Source: Imbricaverruca yamaguchii
Lineage: Eukaryota > Arthropoda > Thecostraca > Neoverrucidae
DNA length: 64,000 bases
Direction of reading: 5' to 3'
NCBI GenBank assembly: GCA_034440575.1
Contig: JAOTOL010001525.1
Coordinates: forward strand, 1,438,805-1,502,804
Shown: positions 33,401 to 45,709 of the stretch, one piece after another
Layout: each line of letters starts with the position of its first letter
Position numbering within the stretch: the first letter of the stretch is position 1
Made by a program: the position numbers and the translations under genes
Notes under the pieces: model-generated
Told to the model about the DNA's origin: nothing
Databases searched by the model: none
What the model saw: only the letters and a program-made list of their open reading frames with translations

Positions 33401-36400
33401 TTGATAGTAGATCTGGGTAGGCTTTGGTGAAAAAACAAATGTGAGGCGACGGAAGAAATCATATATAATTTTGACTCGTCTAGATGATTTATAATTATCA
33501 ACTTTCTGACACTTCAAAACAAGCGACGTCGAATGACACCCATTACCCGCAAATTGAGGCCATAGCGACGAATCGCGATATTATCGAATAACTCGATCAA
33601 ACCTTTGACCTTGACATGTCCCGGTTTGAAATGTTACTCGAGTGTTCATCATTGTGGTTATTGCTTGATACCAGATTTGGATGGATTTGAGCGAAAACGA
33701 AAACAAAATTGTGCGAGCCTGGTGATCAGCTTGGCTTTTGCCCGTGAAAAATAATCAGATTGCTTAACTCTCTGACATAACTAGCCACGTCAAATGATGC
33801 CCATTTCATGGAAATTGAAGCAATAGAAACGGAACCTCGCGTTCGGCGATATCGCTGCAATATCGCCATCTAATAAATCAAGCTAACCTTTGACCCAGAA
33901 GGTTGACCTGTATCGGTTTGAAATGTTACACAATGGTTCACCATAGGCTTGACACCAGATTTGGGCAGGCTTGGGTGAAAACTATTAAAAAGGATACCAC
34001 CGAAGAAACCGGTTTGCGGTGGACTTTGACCGTTAAAGTGGTAATGTCAGACCTATGTGGTTGCTTTCAGCGTGTTCAGTGCAAGCAGAAGCATTGGTGG
34101 CAATTTATTTGAACGATCATAAACCCGTCGCTGAATGCCGGCGCCAATACAAATACGCCTTTGGCAAACACGTCACTGAATACAAATACGCTAGCTTCAC
34201 GTGCTTGCTTAACACTCACACGTCCGGAGGTCGGCGCCAACTTCACATGTCCGGGGGGGGGACAGATGTCTGCCCCCCTAAGATATCTAGAACTATGCTA
34301 GCTAGCGACAAACGGAAAACGGCGTTAGATAGCTGGTGACGGCTGTATCGAAAGTATTTCGGCCATTTTTTGCTAAGGTAAACATCCAGGTCACTGGGTC
34401 ATCATAGGTCAAATTCGACCAGATCAGGTGGGACTCAGATATTGACACATATCTCAGGACCTGTAACAGATGGAAACAAACGGCGAATGCTATTCGACAG
34501 TCATTGAAATGCGCTACCGACAATAGGCGATGTAATTTAAGGTCAGGTCAACCGAAACTCAGGTCAAGGTCGTGAAGTCATGACCTCAGGTCTAGGTCAT
34601 AAAGTCGCCTAGGGAGGTCGTAATGTATCAATTGACACGTCTTGGCGATACAAGTACAATGACGGAAATTTCAGCCTTCTAGCTCAATGCGGTGCGATAT
34701 AATGCACAGAAATGTGTAGTGATCTCAGGTGACCTCAGGGACCTTGGTGAGGTCACTGAGCAAAAATGTCAGCGGTAACATTGAGCATAGCTTCCGTCTA
34801 CATGCCGCAACCGTTGTGAGATCATTCCGAGCGCAAATATGTAACCAGGAAACATTTGTATATTTTACCATAGCCCTATAATGGGGAAGCCATGGCCACG
34901 ACCTGACTTAAGGTCAATGCTACGAAAAAAACGACGTACATATTATGGTCCCTGATGAGATCATGACATACTATAAGTTTGAAATCAATCGCCCGATTAT
35001 TGTGGAAGTTATGCCACCTAGAACTCCGAGTGTAGTTGGGTCACTTCGCCTGACATGGTAACCTGACCTGAGATGACCCAGTGTTAAAAATGTATGAGGA
35101 TATGCGGAAAAGACCAATGAACAGCTATGCGAGGTTTGGCCTAGCTAAACCTATTAGTTTGATGGCAAATGAGGAAAAACCGGAGGGGGCAGATATCTGC
35201 CCCCGGACGTGCGCGTGTTAAGGCTGCTCATGACCCCTTCATGATCTTGAAGATACCCAAGGACACCCAGAGTCACGTTTCTTCAATATTTATCGATTTG
35301 TACGCAGGGGAATGCAGCCAACCGAATCGCAAGACTATAAAGCGTTGCGATAATGCAAATGTGTTGTCTCGCAAGGCACAATTTTCCACCCAAGCGAAAA
35401 CAACTGTCGAGGTTCATGTTATTCAAGAATTGTCTGGAAATATAAATTTATAACGTTTACCGATTCACCATTGGGAGATTTTGTGACGACAGATAGCTTG
35501 CGAATCCTTTGGTTGGGTAGATCGGCTCATAGTATTTTTAGTGATTTCATTGCATACATGTTTTCACTTTATCAATGATTAAGGAGGATTCTCCGACGCT
35601 CAAGTAGCTGAGGCTTGGAGGACACGCACAAATTGGTGTGTACAAATCGCCACCCTTCAGAAATTGAGAGGACGTGTCCCCCAGCCCCCCCCCCCGGTGG
35701 TTACGCCCATGGTTGTAGCCATACATGCATTTATTTTCGGTAAGGAAATTTTGCTATTTGTACCTTGTCAATGTGAGTAGTCTTGTAATTGGTTGGTTGG
35801 TTATTGGTTTTACGACACATCGACCATTTAGCCATGTAGCGTCGCCTATCTCTAACGCGATTGGCCACGGGCGAAGAGTAGCAACAGTACCGCCTTGTAT
35901 CGTGGCGTAGCCTCATGTCGATTTCTCGTACAGTGGTACTTATTTTCCTACATCTGAGGTGCCTCGAAATGTATAATATTTTGTTTCCCGAATGTTTGCA
36001 CTCATTACAAATGTAGATGTATCTCGACTTGTTGATCTCCATGACATTGGTTCCCACTTTGGCATTAAAAATGGGGTGACATGAGTAGGGCAGGGGAGAT
36101 GTCGGTGCTCTTTACCTCACATCCAGCTGTGGCAGTTGGCGGCTGTCACAGCTCCTGAAACCGAACCTCGTCGTCTTTTCAGCTCCGTACGAGGGAGGCG
36201 TGTGGCGGGTTCGAGTGCTGCTGCCCGAACACTACCCGTTCAAGTCACCCAGCATCGGCTTCATGAACAAGGTTTATCACCCTAACATAGACGAGATGTC
36301 CGGCACTGTCTGTCTGGACGTCATCAACCAGGCATGGACCGCCCTGTATGGTACGTGCTGGCCTGGACGGCCGACTGTGGTAGGTGCTGATCCGCACTGC

Positions 36401-39400
36401 TGTCTGTGGTAGGTGCTGGTCTGGACGGACCTCTGGTACGTGCTGGCCCGGACCGTCGTCTGTGGTAGGTCTGGACGGACCTCTGTGGTACGTGATGGCC
36501 CGGATGGACCTCTATGGTGTTTGCGGTATGATCACAGCACTGACGAGGTCGAAGTGAGATGGCAGCACCATGCAAATGCTTCCGGTCCTAATGTCCACGT
36601 TTGTGTTCGTATCGATTTAGGACGGCCATCTATGGTGCGTAATGGCATGACTGTGTTTCGCGTGCTAACGTAGGCCGCCCGGGTCTAAATTAACTTACTG
36701 TACGTGCTGTATTAACGACTGTACGTGCTGACCTGACCTGGATGACTCAATGGTACATACTGCCATGACCGACCCGTTACTGCTGGCTGAGCCTTGTCAC
36801 CACAGATAAGGTGCCCGAACGCTCCGACATTCAACGTTCAACTCATGGATGATGCATCCGTGTTCAGCGTTCTCCCACCTGGTAACTCACCCAGCGTGGA
36901 ACCCGCCAGACGCTGCATCCGGAGACCTGAGCTCAGTGTAAAATAATTGACCATGTGGCCTGGAAATCCACAGTTAATGGAATTGTGCTCTTTCATCCTT
37001 GTCTTAGGTTTTTACCATTTTCCTACATGTGTGGGAAGTCATTATACACACGACTGCTAAAAAATGTAAAATGCATGTGACTGAAGTGAAAGGCTTTCCG
37101 CTTTTTTAATCCTTAAGTGGCGATCCTTTATTTTCTTCCAATCTTTCACTCTTCCCAAGCAACTTCTTTCTTCATCCACACAATTAATGGCGAAGTAATT
37201 TTAGGACACTGCCTGAGCTGACAGCTGCCAGGGGTAGGGACGGATCCATAGGGGAAATTGGGAGTATGTGCCCCTCCACAATGGAAAAACTCCACCTTAG
37301 GCGGAGTTTTTCCATTGTGGAGGCGCCCCTTCGGGGACGCCTCCAAAGGCGAAAAAGGCGCCCCTTCGGGGACGCTCGCGTGCACGGCCTCCATTGAATT
37401 TTCCAGCCGAAATTGTCCCTCTGATGCTATGCTAATCAAAGGTTATCCACGAGTGTTGCGGTACGGGACGACGTCTAACCCGTGTCGCCTTCAGCGATGT
37501 GATGCATAAGTTAATGTCAACCTTGTTTGGTTTTGGTGTCATGATTGTTAGAATAATATCAATATGCTCAGGTTGGATCCATAGTCAGTCGTCAAGGCGA
37601 TAAATTGAACTATTCGCTATATGGAAGACGCTGTGTTTTTTTTTTTGATACCACAATCAAAATGCATTAATGGACTCAGACTTTTAAGGAAATGGACTCC
37701 ATTTAAAAGCCGACAAAAGTAAAAAGGAAAGGCACAAAAGAAGAACCGTACAAGCGTTGTATAGGTACCAGGCCATGTCAGAGTTCATGGAAATGAAAAG
37801 GTAGACGCTATTTACAAAGCAGCATCCCTGTCCTAGCCAACATTAAGATACCGAGAACAGTATAATTGGCGAGCTCACCATGCTGAACTCATCAATTGTG
37901 GATGAATAGCAGCACCAGGAGACTTCAGAAAAACCGTGGATTGTCAAACAAATTATAAACATAGTGTGGGACACCGGCAGTATGCCGCCTCGAAATATAA
38001 ATAAAGTGGAAGAGGTGGCACCGTGTGGACCGCAATTCTGCCATACGTGTCAAACTCAGGCATGCTTTGCAGATGACGATTGAGATCATTGCACAACTTG
38101 TGGTGCCGTAGTGACAGTTGAACATCCACTTATTTGTTATACACACCTAAATTCAATCAGACATAACTATTTTCAGACATCTGGTATTGTCGGTATATTG
38201 GGGTAGGCTCCAAGCGTAAATGTATCGGTGTTTGACGTTTTCCGCACTTCGTCAAGGTGCAAGCCGAGTATGTACCACCGGCGGTTCCAGTGGTGGGCGC
38301 ATGTTACGTTAGCTTTTCCCTCCGCCAGTACAGCACCGTGAACCGTGTCCTAATGCTTTTTTTTCTCTCTGACACAACTCACCGGTTGACTTGTACATTG
38401 TGGATATGCCACGTACCGTCTGTTGCTTTTGATTAACCTGATTGGTTGTTTTTTCTCGCATTTTATCATCACTTTTGTACACGTTTCGTTTTATCTCGTG
38501 GGGTGCTTATAACACATTAGTCGAGGACGCAGCATAGCCGAAGCAGCTGACGCACCACAAAACCCAAACTACACACACTGACTCGGCTACAGATCATGGA
38601 ACTGCTGCATGTACGCTGCAGCTCCAGGCTTTTTAATGCACCTCCAGGTATGTTTGAATGCAGAACACCGAATGGCGTGTCTCCAAGGATGTAGGTAGGC
38701 GTTCCTCGCTCTGGACTACGTCATCTGGTGATACAGGGTGTCGACGGCCGGTGGCGTGCTTGCAGGAGGCCGACGCATAGCGCCACTGCTCAATGGCCGC
38801 GCGCGGGCCAGTGAAGGGACGGGTGTTTAGCATGGAGTCAGCTGCTGATAACGTTTACAATAACGCAACTCTTGTAACTCTCGAAGTAACTCTCAAAGTA
38901 ACTCCCGAAGTAGCGCTTGTAGTAACACTTGAACTACCTCTTGGGTCTCAGGCAAAAACTTGTCATCACATTCGGGGAAAATTGGGTGTTAATCGCGCTC
39001 CATTGATGTATCGTAGTAGTAGCTTCAGCTGACCATAAGCCACACATGCGCCAACCACCGCGCCCTCTATTTGGTCGTGAGAGGCAGCGGTGTCTCCGGT
39101 GCTTTGGAGCATTGGCAGTATGTCATGTGTTGCTTACGTGCCAGCACATCATAACGTAGCACAGCCTGTTCTGTGGAGGTGACACGTCAGATTTGACTAA
39201 TAAGATATGCTGAGGAATGATTCAGAATTAATCCGCTGTGGAGGGGAAGAATAGTGTAGAGGTAAGTTGCCCGTCTCACAATTGAAAGGTTGTGGGTTCG
39301 AGTCCCTCATGTCGTTACTCTTCGCCCGCGGCCAATCGGCGTGAGAGATTGGCGACGCTACACGACTCAAAGGTCGAAAACCAATAACCAACCTAATCCA

Positions 39401-42400
39401 CTGTGGAAACGTCTTGTTTTCTTGTGACAGTCGGATTTGCTGTCATGTCCACACTTGCCACGTCTCCTACTGGAATCTGATCTCCTAAAATGAGTTGTGG
39501 TACCAAACTGGTCGGAAATACCTGGGCGACGCGCCCTTAAAACACCAAAACCACACCACGCCACCCGACCAAAACCCCTCAGTGAACAACAAACTGGGAC
39601 ACCCTGTCAGGTTCAAGGTCAAGGCTAGCACAAATAACCCAGGCGGATCTCGGCGCGGGACTAGTGATCGTGCAACAGCTGACTGTCGTTAAGTTTGGCT
39701 CAAGGTCGCTTGGTACCGTCCATCCGCACTCTCCACAATGTCACGAGTGTGCACAAACACTGGGAGCCGGGGCGATCCCGGTGCATAGGTGATGGGCACA
39801 CACGAGGTAATATCATAATTGTCTTATGCACACTGCTGACAGAACACATTACCACTACGGAAATCACACGCACACATTTTGGAGCACTCTCGATAGTTCT
39901 AGAAATACGATAACTCCGGAGAAGTGCCACGGATCTAGAGCACACCGCAACCAGGCACAGTCGCGCAACGTGCCAGCACCATCTTCCTGTCGACACCTTT
40001 CGGAAGGTAACGTTGCGGTGACTTTTGATAGTACCATGTACACGCCCACAGGCCTTAGACACTGCAAATCGTCTCCATCAGTGCTTGGAGGTGAAGTCCA
40101 TCTTTCAGGATTGCGGTGCGCTGCGGCAGGACGCAGTGATGGGCGAGCTACAGACCGAGCATCTAGTAGTAATGAGGGCCGGCGAGCGTTGCTGGCGCGG
40201 AGGTGTGGCGCTAGTCACCACTCTTATGGGCCCTGCATGACCTTGTAGTCGGTGCGCCCTTAAGACCAAATATTCAATGAGCCAATCGGTGTTGTAAAAA
40301 TATCCCTGATGTTCCCGGCCTCGGGGAGTCAGTTGCCAGCTGACTCAGCCGAGGGCTATGCGAGCGCGTGAAGCGACTGGAACCCTGCCTTGTCTGGGCA
40401 GGAGAGGCCATAGCAAGTTGTCGCTCTGACCAGCTGATCTATCGGACAGCTATCCTGTATTTTACCTCATGTTTCAATAGCCTTTGCGTGTGGTAATAAC
40501 ATTTTACAAGTTCCGTGCCATTGCTGGTGGGCGAAACAGCTGCAGACTTGCTGGGTTTAATGGACCTAGTTTAGCTATTGCAGAATTTATTGATTTATTG
40601 GTGTGGGAAGTTTTTGGAGCAACAAAGAGATGTAGACAGTTCTAATAAAGCGTCTCAATATTCCTGGCAAGGTGCACGCTTGGGTTCCGTCAGGTAGCTG
40701 GCACAGTCGACCACCTCGGTCTGCAGCAGAGCAGCTCTATTCGTTGCAAGGTTAGCATATGCCCATATATAATCGCTATGTCGACTAATTTGCTACTTTT
40801 TTCGGTGGAATTGAGCCGGTTGTGATGTGGCTGAAGTTGCGGGATTCTGGAAATTTCAAACCCATTTCTAGAGTTACGCTAATAGACTTCTCACTGAACA
40901 AGAACAGTGCAGATTTATATCTTGTCCAATAATATTACGTTTAAGTTGTCGAAGCCAGTTATTTAACTAATTTGGTGAGGTACAGCAAAAATTGCTCTGA
41001 ATAGGGTTGAATTTGCGTTTTAGAACCATGGCTTTTAAGATGAAAATGAATGCATTCATATTTGGACGATATTGTTTTTTTTTGTCGATGACATAAGCAC
41101 TTCCTGTTGTACTTCCCAGTCTGTTTCGATCATGCTTATCAGAAATCATTATATATCTAGTAATTTTCAACCAACTCCATTCAATATTTTCGTCCAAATC
41201 AGGCGAGAATTTTTCCAGAGAAGATAATGTTTTGGATAGCAAACATCCATGGTCAAGCCATGTTTCCAACTATGTGTGTGAGACAAGATCTTGGAGCTGG
41301 AGGAGGTATGACAGCATCCACGTATATCTTTCGTGCTTAGTAACCGTGTATGTTGGCTATCTAGGGGTTGTTCAAAATTCTAAACCGGTGGCCGTCCAGT
41401 TTTCGACTGAAATGTGCGCGGAGTTCGGACCAATATAGATTTGATTCCGGTATGTCATGCTCACATGTTTGAATGGCCATGGTGTGTGCATTTGATTGCG
41501 AGGTTGCGAACCTCCTTGATTGCGAACATGCACTTTTGTGTGAGGACGACACTACGCTGTGCCACCTAACGCCATGAAACGGTCAATCGTGCAAACATGT
41601 CATGGTTAGTGATTGTGAGTTATTAGATGAGGGCTTACTAGTATTTTGTATGTAGGAAACCTAGCAAACAAGTCAATGATCTAGCATAAAGAGCATGTCC
41701 TGAAAACAGACAGAGTAGCCACTGAGATGTCCTGGTTGGTGGCAAACAATCTGAGATTAGCTGCCAGTTAACCATGGCAGCTGACGCGCCTCAAAACCTA
41801 AATAATTTAAGAAAATGATCCTCAATCACATTTTCAATAGAATCAATTGAAGCATTGCAAATTGCAATGTATACATGTAAAGCGTAATGGCTCTAGGGGC
41901 GTGATGCCTTGGGTGCACCTATGGTCGAATGAAAAGGTGCTATAGCTGCTTTTGAACTGCCGAACGGTGCAAGTACTTGGTGAGATCGTTCCCGCACCAT
42001 GTCCGACCCTGACAAACTACACATTGAGCTACACGTTTTGCTGCGTTCGAGGTAATGTCTGACCATCACAGCTGGTGTGTTCCACGACAGATCGACCACA
42101 CATTTTCAAATTTTACCCCCACTAGATTTGTATGGTCCAAAATTGGCGTGCAGGGTAGTATTGTGCTCTGAACACACCGGAACAAGTTTTGGCCCGATCC
42201 GACCAATGGTTCCGAAGTTGTAGCCTGCGGCAGTATTTTGAGGTCGCATAAGGATATCTTTGATGATAGATATTTCATGGATAATGAATAGAAAGTGTGA
42301 CATATTACGCATCTTTGAAAAGAAAAGTGATGGAAGAAAACACATCCGTGATAAAATATCAACATTTCTCATGTTTAACCCTGTGACCCCATGATCTCGT

Positions 42401-45400
42401 GAACTCGTGACCTTCTGTGACCTCTAACCCATTGAAATTGATAACTTTGGTGGGATAAATAAAAACTGGCATGATTTGTCTTCCATATAGAAAACAAAAA
42501 TTGTTTTGCTTTTAAGCATTAAAGATCCAAGCCCAAGGGAACCCATTACCGATAGGTTGGTTATTGGAGTTTATGGGTATATCGACTGCGTGGGTCATGC
42601 AGCGCCCTTCTGCATATCAGTTGTTCCGAAGTACAATTGCGGTGCTACGCGTAAATATACCAATGGGTGACCTATCGATAACTGGTGACCTTGAAATTCG
42701 TGATGTTTTTAAATTTTTGAGTTTTACAAGATCTACATTAAATAGGTTTTTTTTTTCTTTGAAAAGCGTTTTTCAATCATATTTCTATGTTCTACCTCGT
42801 GTAGCTTTCCACCGCAAGAAAGCTTACACGAAATCCGTCCTACCCGGAAAACGCAAAATCGCACAGTCATATTTGGCAATTTCGATGAATTAGAGGTCAC
42901 GAGAGGTCACTAGGTAATGAGTCACCAGGGAAAATGTAGGAAATACTGATATTTCATCTCAGGAATATTTCAGATCATCCTTTTTCTTCTGAAATATATA
43001 ATTTTCCACCATTTCCGCTTCTTGTTGATGAGCTATTCATCGATTAATTAACCAATGATATTTGACATAAAAACAATGCCGCAGGCTATTGCTCAAAACC
43101 TTTTGGCCGAATCGGGCTGAAATTTGCACAGCCGTATCCAGAGCTACAGACTACACCGTGAGCAATTTTGGTCTCGATACAAAATTATGGGGTGAAGTGC
43201 ATTGGTCGATCTGTCGTGGAACGAACCAGCTGATAAAATATAACTCGATTTGGCGCTGGGGTTCAATGTGGGCGACCCTAATTGGAGCCAATCGGTAGAA
43301 AATGGACAGGATTATCTGCCGAGCACCGCAGCTATTGGGCAAATCGTGCCACAGCGAGTGAGTTAACGGCCCATAATCCCGGCAGATCACCGGGAAAATG
43401 TTCGTATAGCTTGGGTTCTTAGAACAGGCTTCATGTCGCTTTATTTCAGAAGGCAGACGTCGTAACACTATATTTCGTGTGGTAAGAATTCGGGTGGAGC
43501 TGAGTAGAGGAGAGTATGTCCCTCCGTAGTTCTAGAAGGCTAAAGGTATGGTTTAGAAGCTACTGACCTTCCCAATAGATATCATTTTCAGCATTTGTCC
43601 AATTTGTAACGAAGTATAACACAGTTTGACACGCCGAATTTAATATTGCGGCATAATATTGGGGGAGGTAATTATATTTTATCCAAAACTTGTTCATTTT
43701 TGCGTTACAGAATGGATGTTCAACTGGAATGAAAACAAAATATATTAAAGGATGTTGCCCAAGAAGGAAAAGAGCATGTCCCGAATGTTGCTCAGTGCTA
43801 GTAAACGCTTCATTATTTTGGTGGCATTCAATACATGTTATAAATTATGAGGTTTGAGATCGCGTTGTTGCTACGCCTTATTTTTAACCGGATCTAACCT
43901 GCTCTTGCTTTGGAAGTGTACCTTACTGACATTGATCACACATTTCCACATCTGATGACCAACCGACTTTTCATTGTGGAACACCATTGTGTGGAAATCA
44001 AAATCCGTTTTTTTACATCATGTTTGATTGCATTTGGTTTTCGTGTCTAAATTCCAAGACAAGTTTGATAACATCTGCTTCGAAATGAATACATTCCCGT
44101 TTTGGTCGGTTGATTCGTTAGTTGGGCTTAGGGGTGCATCGACGTTTTGGTCGGTCTTGACTGATGCAACGAATTTTCAGCACTGGGAATTGTGCGTTAC
44201 CCGGTTTTATGTCTACCAACTTACGGGTATAATTCGTTGGTCGTACTAGAATAGGTCAGAACGCGAGGCCAAACATCACCGACCCGCACCACAATGGAAT
44301 CTGACCAATCACAAGTGGAGGGAGCGCGCCATTTGGGCGTCGCGGCGCGGCGCTACCGCTGGCTACTCGACTGTGGCGGGTAGCCCTGCACCAGATACGG
44401 CTCCAGATACGGCTCCAGGTCATCCGCGCACACATCCACTCACGGTCTCTACGCACCTGCCCTCAAACGAGTCTAACCGAGCGTGCAGGCTAGGCGCCGA
44501 GCCGACACGGTCCCTGACAATGCGGTCCGGCGTGTTAAGCCCTGAGTCTGCATCGCGCGACGATTCAGGGACGATTGAGGCGGGCGACAGGGGCAGTACA
44601 GCTGTAGCCGGTCTCGTCGGCACCGCCGGGTGCCAGCTGATGGTGGACGCTCCCGCCAGCCGTCCAGCCGGCACCGGCCGGCCGACCGCCCAGCCGATAC
44701 GTCCCGTTGTCGTTCTGCACCTCGAGCAGCAGCGACATCGGCAGCTGCTCGTGTCGCGACGGTGGCGGGCGCACCGCATCGCTGTCGCACCTTCGGCAGA
44801 AGGGCATGTATGGCGTGTCGGTTTTCGCGCCGGCGCCTCCGCTGCCCCAGGCTCCCAGATGACAGGCGTCCAGCGGCGTGACGTGGGTGTCGTTGAGGCG
44901 ACACCAGACGGAAGGTGTCACGTCCTAGTCGGTCGCGTCGGATGGCCGCGCCACGTAGTGGTAATGGCCGGGGTCCAGCCAGCCGCCGCAGTGCACCACC
45001 AGCGCGTACAGTCGGAAATGGACGGACGGACGGCCTACCGCGCACCGGCGCCCACAGTCGCTCCGTCAGCGCCACGCGAGTCAGCACTTGGCGGCGCGAG
45101 AGGGTCGGATTGGGCTGGCTGAATCTGGTTTATTTTATATATATTCGTTGATTAATATCTGCTAACACGGCACCAGAGAAGTAAGCTATCACACCTGCTC
45201 CCAATGTAAATAGCATCAGTGTGTTGACATGAAGTACATGCCGTTGAACTACTGATCCCGTACCGGTTCTGATTTCAGATCTTTCGAACATTTTCGAATC
45301 GTTCCTGCCCCAACTGCTGACCTACCCCAACCCCATCGACCCCCTCAACGGGGACGCAGCTGCCATGTATATGCACAAACCAGAAGACTACAAACGAAAA

Positions 45401-45613
45401 GTCGCGGGTGAGTGCCCGTCAACGCGGCAATCGCGCACTGAAGGCATTGTGCGGGGGCGGGGAGCATTGCAGCGTGCATGCCAAAGGCCAGATGAAATGT
45501 TCGCGAGTACATCACTACGCTGTATAATTCCAATGGTTAAGACGGCCTGCGAAACGAACTGTGCCATTGCTTTGTGATTATGATACTCAGGCGCCTTCGA
45601 TATATATTATATA

Positions 45614-45709
<96 letters not shown>

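Noticed and set aside
44373..45122. 249-codon plus ORF, the longest non-repeat plus ORF in UBE2H intron 3
   Set aside because: It is the antisense shadow of the GC-rich USP-like fragment; no domain was recognised in the plus reading.
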